Shown here in pieces: positions 36,155 to 45,089 of a DNA stretch of 64,000 nucleotides (positions are counted from its first letter, which is position 1; each line of letters opens with the position of its first letter). The notes beneath the pieces were generated by a model, which had not been told where the DNA came from, ran no database searches, and worked only from the letters and a program-made list of their open reading frames with translations. Made by a program: the position numbers and the translations under genes. The DNA lies in assembly GCF_000374125.1 (NCBI RefSeq), contig NZ_KB893647.1, forward strand, positions 1-64,000. The letters are read 5' to 3'. This DNA is from Niabella aurantiaca DSM 17617. GTDB lineage: Bacteria > Bacteroidota > Bacteroidia > Chitinophagales > Chitinophagaceae.

Positions 36155-39109
36155 TTAATTTCTTCCGGATCTTCTTTGTGTGTTGTTTTGTTGCCGGAAC
36201 TGTTGCTGCGGGCGTTGCTGGCGTTGCTCTCCTGCTTCGGAGCGCCTTGATCCCGAGCGGCCCGATCTTCCGGAACGGCCACCAAATCTTCTTGGGAAGT
36301 AAGAGAGGGAAACCATATAGAACTGCTGGATCCCATTGGTGATGGTAGTACCTGTGGTGTTGTTGTTTGCAAAGTTATCAATGTTCTGGTTCTCCCGGAG
36401 GATGTCAAATATTGATAGCTTGATCTCGGCCTGCTTCATTTTCATAAAGCGCCAGGTGGCATAGGCATTCCAGATCGTTGCTTTTATGGACGCGTTGTTT
36501 GCGGACACGTTGTTCAGGTAATTGATATTGCTGCTTAGCTGAAAGTTTTTGGGTACCATCAAATTGAAATTAACCCTTGTTCCGTAGGTCTTTGCCTTCA
36601 GGGGAGTTTTGGAGGTGCCGATCTGTTCACTGCCACTGGAAGAGATCGTTTCTCCCAAAGAAACATTAAAGACCTCCGTCAGACTGTAAAAAAGACTCAG
36701 GGAGTGATTCTGGTTCCGGTTTTTGGAAGCGATCAGCACCGCCGCTGCATCCTGGGGCGTCTTGATGTACTGTGGCGAGCGGGACCCGTTGATGCTGGCG
36801 CTGTACCTTACCTGCAGCATGTTCCGGTTGTTCATACGGAAGGACGCACTGGTATTGATGCCTCCGGTGAAGGAACGCCGGTTGTCGATATTGATGAGGT
36901 ACGAGGTACGCGCACCGTTATTGCCATAGATGCTGCTGTCGGAAATACCGTTTTTAAACGTGCTGTATCCCAGGTTCAGACTGGCAGTATAGGTGTTCTT
37001 TTCATTGAACCGCTGGCTGTTGAAGCTCGTGTTGAAACTAAAGTTGTTGCTCAGCGGCGATTTCAGATCTGGGTTCCCCACCACGATGTTGTACCGGTTG
37101 ATGTTATCAACGATCGGGTACAGCTGGTCAATGGTCGGCGCGGTGGCGGAGCTGTTGTGGGAAAGGCCGATATTGAAGTTGTATTTATTGTACCGGTTGT
37201 AGTTGTAGTAAACCGATGAAGATGGTGTAAAGAAATGAAAGGACCGCTCCAGGTTCCGGTAACTCAGGGTAGAAGTGTTTCTTTGGTAAAGAAACTGGTT
37301 CTGCAGGTTGGTGCGTATAGAAATGCTTTTGTAATACCGGTCGGAAAGAACCTTTGTGATCGTCTTGAAGAGACTGATACCCGGACGGTTTTCAACATTG
37401 ATCACCGAATTGATATTGGTAAGCGCTTCGTTAATCTTGTATGTGCTTGTAAGGGTATCCAGCTCCAGTACATTGGCATTCAGATCCGATTTATTGTACC
37501 GGAAATTGTTGCGCAGGCCGATATTGATGTTCCAGAAATTGTAGTTCCCGAATAAAAGAGAGCGCAGCCCGTTATAGTTCAACCCGATATTGGTGGTAAA
37601 ATTTGAGTTCTCATTGTGGTATTTCCGGTCTGTATTCTCCGTATAGATACTGTCCAGCAATGATTCGAACCGGCTGACCTGATCGCTGTTGCTTTCACTG
37701 TTCCGGTAACTTACGGCATAGTTGGTAGAAAAGCTTTTTTTGTTGATGCCTTCATCATAATCATTGTTGTTGAAATATCCGTTGAAATTAAAATTATCGG
37801 AATGGGAGGAGGCTGCGGTCACATTGCTGCGCCGGCTGGCCAGCAGGGTATCATTCCGGAATGCCGTCGTATTTCCTTCCGCTGTTGAATTGCCGTTGGC
37901 CCAGTTATAGGAAGTGTTTAACGCAAAGGAGGTCGCTCTTTTCCGGTTCTGATAACCGGCATCTACCGACTGGTTCAGCGAACTGCTGGTATTGAGCCGG
38001 TTGCTGATATTGGTTAATGAGTAATCGGTAAGGTTCTGAACGGAAGTACTGTTGGTGGTCTGGTTGTTCCGGGAGTCTCTTAAATTGTATTCACCGTTGA
38101 TGGAATTGTCGAAACGGGAGTTGGTACTTTCATCAAAATTGTGGTGAAAGTAGGCACCAAAGTAATGGACGGTGTTGAGCCCGTTGGCATTGGCATTTGG
38201 CGCACCAAAATTCCGGCGGTTATAGGAACGGAAGGTATTGTTCTCGATGGCTTCCTTTACATTTTGAATGGACTTATTCGTATTGTTGATGTTCCCGGCA
38301 ATGGCAACCTTTGTTTTTTTGTTATATGCCTGCATGGTAAGGTCGCCTTCATACCGGTGATCCGTACCCAGGCCGGCACCTATTTTACCAAAATAGCCTT
38401 TTCTTTTTTCAGGCTTCATTTTGATGTTCATGGTAAAGGTAGAGTCCATTTCCGTATTGGTGATCTCCTCTTTGCTGTAGTCTTTTTCCTGGTATACCTG
38501 TATTTTTTCGATGGCTGTTTTGGGCAGGTTCTGGGTGGCGATCTCGGGGTTGCCGCCAAAAAAAGGTTTGCCATCCACAAATACATTGCTGATCTTTTTG
38601 CCGTTTACCGTAATGGTACCGTCGCTCCACATGGTAACACCCGGCACGCGCAGCAGCATGTCCTCTACCACGGCAGAGGAGTCCAGCTTAAAGGCGTCCG
38701 GATTGATCTCCAGCGTATCGCCGTTCATGCGCACCGGGACCACGGATTTTACGATCACTTCCTCCATCTGGCGGGAAGTATCTCTTGAAAGCAGGATCTT
38801 TTTGAGGTCGAAGTCCTTTTTTAAAGAGTCCAGGTAGATCTCTTTGGAAAAATCATTGTAACCGGAATAGGTAATGGAAAGCAGGAGCGGTGTGCGAAAA
38901 GGAAGTTCGCCAATGTTAAACTCGCCCTGGTTATTGGTTACCTGGTAATTGACCAGGACAGAATCGGCTTTTTTATAAACCGTTACGGTTGCTGCCTGCA
39001 GACCATAGTCGTGCACCGAGTCGGAAACGAGCCCTTTGATACTGCCATTGGTCTGGGCAAATGACAAAATGGGCAGGAGCAGCAAAAGGATCAGGAAACG
39101 TTGCTTCAT
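36155..39109 (-). CDS. Outer-membrane beta-barrel (TonB-receptor-like) protein, copy 2, with Arg/Gln-rich tail
   Basis: 984 residues: signal peptide (ends LSFAQ), CarboxypepD_reg-like domain (about 22-105), plug-like part (SSAVVEDMLLRVPGVTMWSD) and a long barrel, clearly paralogous to the 31686 protein (shared RMNGDTLEINPDAFK). The barrel proper ends at about residue 940 with YFPRRFGG. After it comes a low-complexity tail of Gly/Ser/Arg repeats and Gln-rich sequence (RQQNNTQRR) that copy 1 lacks. The start overlaps the upstream propeller stop (ATGA), so the pair is co-translated. Confidence 0.85.
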   Translation of the reverse strand: MKQRFLILLLLLPILSFAQTNGSIKGLVSDSVHDYGLQAATVTVYKKADSVLVNYQVTNNQGEFNIGELPFRTPLLLSITYSGYNDFSKEIYLDSLKKDFDLKKILLSRDTSRQMEEVIVKSVVPVRMNGDTLEINPDAFKLDSSAVVEDMLLRVPGVTMWSDGTITVNGKKISNVFVDGKPFFGGNPEIATQNLPKTAIEKIQVYQEKDYSKEEITNTEMDSTFTMNIKMKPEKRKGYFGKIGAGLGTDHRYEGDLTMQAYNKKTKVAIAGNINNTNKSIQNVKEAIENNTFRSYNRRNFGAPNANANGLNTVHYFGAYFHHNFDESTNSRFDNSINGEYNLRDSRNNQTTNSTSVQNLTDYSLTNISNRLNTSSSLNQSVDAGYQNRKRATSFALNTSYNWANGNSTAEGNTTAFRNDTLLASRRSNVTAASSHSDNFNFNGYFNNNDYDEGINKKSFSTNYAVSYRNSESNSDQVSRFESLLDSIYTENTDRKYHNENSNFTTNIGLNYNGLRSLLFGNYNFWNINIGLRNNFRYNKSDLNANVLELDTLTSTYKINEALTNINSVINVENRPGISLFKTITKVLSDRYYKSISIRTNLQNQFLYQRNTSTLSYRNLERSFHFFTPSSSVYYNYNRYNKYNFNIGLSHNSSATAPTIDQLYPIVDNINRYNIVVGNPDLKSPLSNNFSFNTSFNSQRFNEKNTYTASLNLGYSTFKNGISDSSIYGNNGARTSYLINIDNRRSFTGGINTSASFRMNNRNMLQVRYSASINGSRSPQYIKTPQDAAAVLIASKNRNQNHSLSLFYSLTEVFNVSLGETISSSGSEQIGTSKTPLKAKTYGTRVNFNLMVPKNFQLSSNINYLNNVSANNASIKATIWNAYATWRFMKMKQAEIKLSIFDILRENQNIDNFANNNTTGTTITNGIQQFYMVSLSYFPRRFGGRSGRSGRSGSRRSEAGEQRQQRPQQQFRQQNNTQRRSGRN

Positions 39110-40356
39110 TTTGTCACTAAGTCTTCTTTTGGTTTTAACTGGATCAATACGGGATTATCTGTTTCTTTCCGGGTTTCGAAAAATCGCGTCAATACCTCAT
39201 CATATTGAGGATCTCTGTATTCAGACGATTTTTTTGCATTAAACATGCTTTTTGCGGAGATAGAAAGATAAATATGTTCTTCATCAAAGCTTTTTATGAC
39301 ACCGGAAACCGGCAAAAAATAGCTGCTGCTGTCGGAAGATATCTTGTTGTAGTCGTAGATCAGGTTGGTTTTATTATCGAATAGATACCGGTTATATCCC
39401 CTGAACAGGTTCAGATCAAAGAACATCAGATTCTTGAACCGGATCACATTCTGGATCTTTTCAGCATATTTGGCATGCTCCATTTTGTACATGTCCATTT
39501 CGCCGCGACTGGAGAAGCCGGTGTTAAAAAAGGAAGCAGGCACCGCGTTCTCCATTGGCAGGATCAGCTTGTAGCTTTCGGTGATAGCTGAAGGAGTGAG
39601 GGTATAGATCTCGTACTGAAAAGGACGGGTAACCAGCAATACCGAGTCGTTCTGCGTGGGCATGATGCTGCACTGGGATGCACCTGAAAAATAATAGACG
39701 GACTCCGTCTTCTTATTATAGGGAAAATAGTTTTGCAGAACGTTCGCATTATCGATGATCTTTAATTGATAATCGAGGGTGTCCCTGCTGGTTCTTTTCG
39801 CCTTTATAAAGCTGGCCGCAAATTTATTTTTATCAAAACGGACGGGATTGGTAAAGGCATACCGGAAGTTTTTCAGGTCTTCGGTCCTGGCGGCTTTCAC
39901 ATTGTCCAGGTAAAACCAGGTGGCTTTTGCGTACTTTGAAATATCCGTTTGTGATTCGGGCTCCAGGTATTCCTGTACTTTCACCGATGGGATATTGTAG
40001 TTCTTATTAAGGCTGAAGATGAGCAAAGCGTTTTTGGTACGGTCCAGCTGGATGTCGCGGATCCGGTACCGTTTGATCCGGTATTTCTGCAGGAATTTAC
40101 CTCTTTTATTAAAAAAATAAAGTGCATCGGTATCCCCGTCGAGAACGATGAACAGCGAATCGGTAACGACGAGCTGCCGGATAGCCCCAAACAGGCTCTT
40201 TTTTGTGGTCTCCAGCGGAATGAACCGGATCTCATCAAAGATCCTTGAGGCCGGCGCCCCAACTGTTTTACTGGGATCGACGTACAATGTTTTTGCCTGG
40301 GCACTGGCGTTCAGACAAAGCCATAAAGCCCCGCAAACAAACATTAGTTTTTTCAT
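39106..40356 (-). CDS. Secreted 6-bladed beta-propeller-like protein, copy 2
   Basis: About 416 residues from the ATG at 40356 (MKKLMFVCGALWLCLNASAQ); an upstream in-frame ATG at 40371 would put five residues ahead of the signal peptide. The mature part begins IFDEIRFIPLETTKKSLFGA with LVVTDSLFIVLDGDTDALYFF next, the propeller style. Its stop overlaps the barrel gene start by 4 bases. Confidence 0.72.
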   Translation of the reverse strand: MKKLMFVCGALWLCLNASAQAKTLYVDPSKTVGAPASRIFDEIRFIPLETTKKSLFGAIRQLVVTDSLFIVLDGDTDALYFFNKRGKFLQKYRIKRYRIRDIQLDRTKNALLIFSLNKNYNIPSVKVQEYLEPESQTDISKYAKATWFYLDNVKAARTEDLKNFRYAFTNPVRFDKNKFAASFIKAKRTSRDTLDYQLKIIDNANVLQNYFPYNKKTESVYYFSGASQCSIMPTQNDSVLLVTRPFQYEIYTLTPSAITESYKLILPMENAVPASFFNTGFSSRGEMDMYKMEHAKYAEKIQNVIRFKNLMFFDLNLFRGYNRYLFDNKTNLIYDYNKISSDSSSYFLPVSGVIKSFDEEHIYLSISAKSMFNAKKSSEYRDPQYDEVLTRFFETRKETDNPVLIQLKPKEDLVTK

Positions 40357-40484
40357 TGTCAATTGTGTCAAAAGCGATAATTGTCAAAAATACACCTCTT
40401 GGAGGTAAAAGTTATTATTTTGTCTTAGACGGATCCATCATTGCGAAGTTTAACCGACCGGTATAAATTTTTTAGCAACAAAAA

Positions 40485-40514
40485 CCCCGCTGTGAAAACA
40501 GCAGGGCATTTTTG
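40485..40514 (-). terminator. Intrinsic terminator after the TonB receptor gene
   Basis: Read on the minus strand, CCCTGCTGT and ACAGCGGGG form a stem around a TTTC loop, with TTTTTG after it. It lies about 40 bases past the receptor stop codon. A T-run on the other side may make it bidirectional. Confidence 0.7.
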
Positions 40515-40555
40515 ATTGCTCTGTATGAATGCGTCTTTTTGCAGGGGATATGCGA

Positions 40556-43129
40556 TCAGTTCCTGCCGTTGAACGTGAAGCTCAGCGTAATGCCATAGGT
40601 CCGTTGGTCGCCCATTACGGCGGCGTAGTGACCGGCATTCCCGCCCGCTGCCAGCAACTGCTCGTAGTAGTTCTTATCAAAAATATTGCGGGCCCATAAA
40701 TAAGCCGTTAATCCCTTTTGCACCCGGTAGCCGATCCGCCCGTTTGCTAATGTGTATCCATCGATATTCAGGTACCTCGATGGTGAAGGGCTGGAAGAAA
40801 ATGAGGAGCGGTAAAAGCCATCGAGGGCCACGAAGAACTGTCCCGGTTTTCCAAAAGGAGCAGCGGGTGCGCTGTATTCACCACCCAGGGAGCCGGCCCA
40901 TTTGGAAATGCCGGGCAGCGGGCTGTTGGAGATATCCTTGAATGCCACCTGAACGCCATTCTCGGTATGACCGGTTTCTTCCAGCGGAAGGGGGGCATTG
41001 GTAAATTTTACGTACTGGCCATCGGTATAAGCCAGGGATCCGCTGAAGCCGAAATGCTGGTTCACGCGGATGCTTCCGTCAAACTCCACTCCTTTTACGT
41101 TCACCTTGTCTGCATTGGCAATGTATCCGCGGTTCACACCCAGCTCCGCGCTTTGAACATTTGTCTGGTAGTCTTTAATATCTGAGTTGTGAAGGGTGAG
41201 GTTGAGTGTGATGTCGTTGGTCGGGTTTGCTTTCACTCCCAGCTCCGCGTGCCGCGTATATTCCGGCCGGATCACCGCCAGGCTGGTTGCAGGCTTTCCC
41301 TCAACCGTGGGGATGCCCGCGATGTTCACGCCTACCGGTTTGAAGCTGGTGGAGTAGGTGGCAAAGGTGTTGAGACGTTTGGAGGGTTTGTATGCCAGGG
41401 TAAGCTGGTAGGTAAAATTCCGCTCTGCTGCGCTGGATTCATAAAACTGACTGCCATATACTGCGTTCTTCAGGGCGATCAGGGACGCATCATCTGTTTG
41501 CAGTCCGCCGTATGTTTTTCGATCGTAAACGGCTTTTTTCTCATCATAGTTCAACCGGATGCCCGGCAGAAAATGGAAATGGTCCATAAACTCCCAGTCC
41601 ACATTGGCAAACGCGGCCGCGCTTAGGGATTGGATCGAAGACTCGGTCCTGATCCCGTATCCGTCCAGGAGCCCCGGTGTTTTCCATAGGTCGCTGGTGG
41701 TGTTTTGTGAGAAGCGCCACTGATCCTTACCGGATTCTTCGGTTCCGTGGGTGGAAACGTCCTGGTCAATAAAGAACAGGCCTACGACGCCGCTCAGCCG
41801 GTTATTGATGGTTCCGGCATACCGGAGCTCCTGGGAAAAATTTTTATGCCTGGAGGGGTTCTGCGATTTGGAAAGCGCCTGCAGTCCGGTAAAATCGCGG
41901 TCGTTGGAAGGGTCCCATTTCCAGTAACGCCAGGCAGTGGTGGATGTCAGGGTTCCCGGTCCGATTTTGCTGTCGATGTTCAATGATGCACCGCCCAGCT
42001 CATTGTTCGATTTCCAGGGCGTGTCATGATCGATCACCCGGTCAAAAGCATTGGCGGAGGGCAGCTGGTACTTGAGGTCGGCGATAATGGCATCAAACTG
42101 CCGGTAAGCGGGGCGTTCTGTTTTTACAACACCCGCGATCACCTGGGCATACCCTACCGGCTTTTGTGAGGACAGATCGCCGCTGAAGAAGATGGATGTA
42201 TTGTCGGACACATGATAAAGCAGTTGCCCCCGCAGACCCAGGTTATTGATATCATTCACGTGCTGCTGGATGCGTTCGTTATAGACCAGCCCGTTGCGCT
42301 GGGTACCTGAGAAGGACAGTCTTCCGGCCAGGCGCCGGGTAATGGGGCCGGTGATGGAAGCCTTTGCCTGGATGTATCCGAAATTTCCAAAGCTGGTTTC
42401 CAATGTTCCTCCCGGACGGAAGTCCGGCTTTCTGGAGATGATGTTGATGGCGCCGGCCGTGGTGTTTTTCCCGAACAATGTTCCCTGCGGACCGCGCAGC
42501 ACTTCGATACGCTCTACATCAATAAAATCCAGCACAGCGGCCGCCGGCCGGGCATAATAGACTCCGTCGATATAGTAGCCCACGCCGGGGTCCAGCCCGT
42601 CGTTGGTGAGCCCGAAGGGGGAGCCGATTCCTCTTATGTTCACGCCGGTGTTCCGGGGGTTGGAGGTGTACAATTGCAGGGAAGGGATCATTTCCTTGAT
42701 CCGGTTTACATTGAAGGCGCCTGCTTCGGCCATCTTTTTTCCGCCGATCACCGAAATGGCAATGGGAACTTCCTGAAGCAGCTCATTTCTTCTGCGCGAT
42801 GTAACAACGATGGTGTCCAGGTGATAGGTTTGTACCAGTTTTACAATGAGCGAGTCCCGGGTATGCCGTACGACGATATTTTTCGGATCATAGTTTACCG
42901 AGGACACTGTAATGGTAAAGGGTATTTTAGGTATATCCGTTAAGGTGAAAACACCTGCCGAGTCTGCTGTGGTGCCGTTATCTTTACCCCTTACCCGGAC
43001 GCTGGCGTGGGGGATCCCTTCGTTTTGTTCATTGATCACCCGGCCTGCTAACTGGGCGTTCAGGGAAAAGGAAGAAAAAATAAAGCTTCCTGTAAGCATG
43101 AGTTTGAATGGAGTAATTTGAAAGCGCAT
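40556..43129 (-). CDS. TonB-dependent outer-membrane receptor of the sulfur regulon
   Basis: 857 residues: signal peptide (ends SLNAQ), CarboxypepD_reg-like domain (about 27-110), plug with VEVLRGPQGTLFGKN-type motif (RIEVLRGPQGTLFGKNTTAGAI, residues about 207-230) and a barrel ending in the aromatic closing strand (ITLSFTFNG). This type imports siderophores, cobalamin, or other ligands across the outer membrane with TonB energy. A sulfur-regulon operator copy lies 16 bases before its start, so the cargo may be an organosulfur compound; this is inference from the shared site. Confidence 0.88.
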   Translation of the reverse strand: MRFQITPFKLMLTGSFIFSSFSLNAQLAGRVINEQNEGIPHASVRVRGKDNGTTADSAGVFTLTDIPKIPFTITVSSVNYDPKNIVVRHTRDSLIVKLVQTYHLDTIVVTSRRRNELLQEVPIAISVIGGKKMAEAGAFNVNRIKEMIPSLQLYTSNPRNTGVNIRGIGSPFGLTNDGLDPGVGYYIDGVYYARPAAAVLDFIDVERIEVLRGPQGTLFGKNTTAGAINIISRKPDFRPGGTLETSFGNFGYIQAKASITGPITRRLAGRLSFSGTQRNGLVYNERIQQHVNDINNLGLRGQLLYHVSDNTSIFFSGDLSSQKPVGYAQVIAGVVKTERPAYRQFDAIIADLKYQLPSANAFDRVIDHDTPWKSNNELGGASLNIDSKIGPGTLTSTTAWRYWKWDPSNDRDFTGLQALSKSQNPSRHKNFSQELRYAGTINNRLSGVVGLFFIDQDVSTHGTEESGKDQWRFSQNTTSDLWKTPGLLDGYGIRTESSIQSLSAAAFANVDWEFMDHFHFLPGIRLNYDEKKAVYDRKTYGGLQTDDASLIALKNAVYGSQFYESSAAERNFTYQLTLAYKPSKRLNTFATYSTSFKPVGVNIAGIPTVEGKPATSLAVIRPEYTRHAELGVKANPTNDITLNLTLHNSDIKDYQTNVQSAELGVNRGYIANADKVNVKGVEFDGSIRVNQHFGFSGSLAYTDGQYVKFTNAPLPLEETGHTENGVQVAFKDISNSPLPGISKWAGSLGGEYSAPAAPFGKPGQFFVALDGFYRSSFSSSPSPSRYLNIDGYTLANGRIGYRVQKGLTAYLWARNIFDKNYYEQLLAAGGNAGHYAAVMGDQRTYGITLSFTFNGRN

Positions 43130-43145
43130 TATACAATAGAATTTA

Positions 43146-43166
43146 TTAGTCTACTAATTTTGTAGA
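43146..43166. promoter_or_regulatory. Sulfur-regulon operator, site A
   Basis: TTAGTCTAC, seven bases, GTAGA on the plus strand, 16 bases upstream of the TonB receptor start (gene on minus strand). It is one of five copies of TTAGTCTAC-N7-GTAGR in the window. Confidence 0.65.
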
Positions 43167-43341
43167 GAAAAAGATTAAAAAAAGGGAATGTCTTATGGTT
43201 CGGATCAGCGGCAACATCGGAAGCCTGCTGCCGGGATGCAGCGTGTCGCGGAACGCATAATGGAAAAGAATAAAGACCTGTGCATACAACTGTTTTTAAG
43301 TATCCTGTTTGTGCGGATTTTTTGAAAGTTATTCCCCGCGT

Positions 43342-44772
43342 TTACCGGAACAGGCCGGCGAGTATTTTAAGGCTCCATATGATCACCAGTACCCCAAGGA
43401 GGATGAACGCAGTCTTGCGGGGCAGTTTGCCTGTCAGTTTTGCGGCGACAGGCGCAGCGATCAATCCGCCGATGATGAGGCCCAGGATGGTTTGCCAGTG
43501 ACTTACGCCCAGCAGGATAAAAAAGGTAAAGGCACTGGAAAGCGTTACAAAAAACTCGGTGAGGCTTACAGAGCCGATCACGTATTTCGGGCTGCGCCCC
43601 TTGGTTATTAAGGTAGTGGTAACAATGGGCCCCCATCCGCCGCCGCCAAACGAATCAAAGAAACCTCCCGCGCCTGCGAGCGCTTTATAGTGTTTGTATT
43701 TTTTCTTTCGGATCCGGTCGCGAAAAGCGTTGGACAGGATCTTTATCCCGAGGAAGAGGGTATAGCAGGCCAGTAAAGGGCGGATCCAGGAACCGTATTT
43801 TTCGCCCAGGTAAACCAGCAGCACCGCCCCCAGTATAGCACCGGCAACGCCGGGGATCAGCAGGGTCCTGAAAAGTTTTTTGTTGACGTTCCCAAAACGG
43901 TAGTGGCTGTAACCGGAGGCCCCGCTGGCAAACATTTCTGCAGTGTGGATGCTGCCGCTGATGGCCGCAGGACTTACACCGGCCGACAACAGGATGGTGG
44001 CGCTGGTAACGCCATATCCCATGCCCAGCGCCCCATCTACAAGCTGTGCCACAAATCCTGCCAGGAGCATGATCAGGAACGACTGGTCAAAGGCCTGGTA
44101 GAGTTGCCCGAGGCCGGTTTCAATGGCAGTATAAGGGAGGTATGAGAACAAAAAATGCCCGATCAGCATTACTGCAAAGACGAGCAGGGCACGTGTGGCG
44201 ATCCGTTTATAGGACAATTCTTTTCCATTCTTTTTAGAATTGGCTGCAGCGGGGATGATCCGGGTACTGTTGCCGGTTAACGGCCGCCAGCCATGTTGCC
44301 GGCCGATGGTTTCATCAGGCGGCAATGCCGGAAGAAAAGCATCCGGTTGCCCGGCTGTTATATCGGTTGTTGGAAGGCCAAAATAGAAGTCACTTTGTTC
44401 CGGTTGTCCGGCAATAGATGCCAGTTTTCCGGCATGACGGATATCCCCGCTGATGAGGCCGGCAATTTCCGGATCGTTTACAGTGATAATAACGAGGTCT
44501 GTATTTAGAAGATCATCGTTGTTATAAGTGCGTTCCAGCAGCTTTATGGCATTTGTGCCGGCAAGATGTTTTATTTCCGGAATGCTGTCTTCACTGACCA
44601 CCGTTATCTCCGGTTGCAGACCGTTCTGCCATAGCTCCTGCAACTGATCCCATGCTGTTGTTCCGCCGCCGATGATCAGGAGGTGTAGCCGCTCTGTTTT
44701 CAGGAACACGGGAAACAGATGACGGGTAGCGGTTGCGGGATGCCGGCCGGGTATGGTTTGTTGATCGCTCAT
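43342..44772 (-). CDS. Siroheme-synthase-like domain fused to TSUP (TauE/SafE) transporter, degenerate enzyme half
   Basis: 476 residues. The N-terminal part (about 20-145) is related to the NAD-binding domain of precorrin-2 dehydrogenase (CysG N-terminal): HLLIIGGGTTAWDQLQEL and LVIITVNDPEIAG. The Lys of the usual GGGxVAxxK motif is replaced and the downstream STxGKSP ferrochelatase/dimer part is missing, so it is probably not an enzyme. The C-terminal part (about 205-476) is an 8-helix-type TSUP transporter with GGFFDSFGGGGWGP. A full-length sister fusion is encoded at 49796. Two operator copies precede it. Confidence 0.8.
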   Translation of the reverse strand: MSDQQTIPGRHPATATRHLFPVFLKTERLHLLIIGGGTTAWDQLQELWQNGLQPEITVVSEDSIPEIKHLAGTNAIKLLERTYNNDDLLNTDLVIITVNDPEIAGLISGDIRHAGKLASIAGQPEQSDFYFGLPTTDITAGQPDAFLPALPPDETIGRQHGWRPLTGNSTRIIPAAANSKKNGKELSYKRIATRALLVFAVMLIGHFLFSYLPYTAIETGLGQLYQAFDQSFLIMLLAGFVAQLVDGALGMGYGVTSATILLSAGVSPAAISGSIHTAEMFASGASGYSHYRFGNVNKKLFRTLLIPGVAGAILGAVLLVYLGEKYGSWIRPLLACYTLFLGIKILSNAFRDRIRKKKYKHYKALAGAGGFFDSFGGGGWGPIVTTTLITKGRSPKYVIGSVSLTEFFVTLSSAFTFFILLGVSHWQTILGLIIGGLIAAPVAAKLTGKLPRKTAFILLGVLVIIWSLKILAGLFR

Positions 44773-44780
44773 GCTTTATT

Positions 44781-44802
44781 GTCTATTGTTTTAGTAGACT
44801 AA
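44781..44802. promoter_or_regulatory. Sulfur-regulon operator, site B
   Basis: On the minus strand TTAGTCTAC, seven bases, ATAGA, ending 8 bases before the start codon of the fusion gene at 44772. The position next to the start suggests control of initiation of transcription or very short leader. Confidence 0.65.
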
Positions 44803-44932
44803 AAAGTTAAAAAAAAGCAACCGGGGTATAAGACGGCGGAGCCGTTTTGCACAGCAGGGTTCGTCCCGTTGCCGGGCATTTGAATGATTGTTGTGTTCAT
44901 ACCTGAGTTGGAAGCGAAGATAGGGGTTTTAA

Positions 44933-44953
44933 ATAGTCTATCAAAATAGTAGG
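44933..44953. promoter_or_regulatory. Sulfur-regulon operator, site C
   Basis: On the plus strand ATAGTCTAT, seven bases, GTAGG. It is the weakest copy and lies about 160 bases upstream of the 44772 start, between that gene and the LuxR-type regulator gene. The 317-base gap around sites B and C (44773-45089) contains no gene. Confidence 0.5.
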
Positions 44954-45089
44954 ATAATTTATTTTCGTAAATTTGATGAACGGTCAGTGGGTACCGTTTT
45001 GGTGTTTACCATGCGTATATTGTCTTTGATGCCAGAAAGTGAAGGCTGCCCGGAGAAATGCTGTTGGCTGTTGAGGTCTATTTGCTTTT

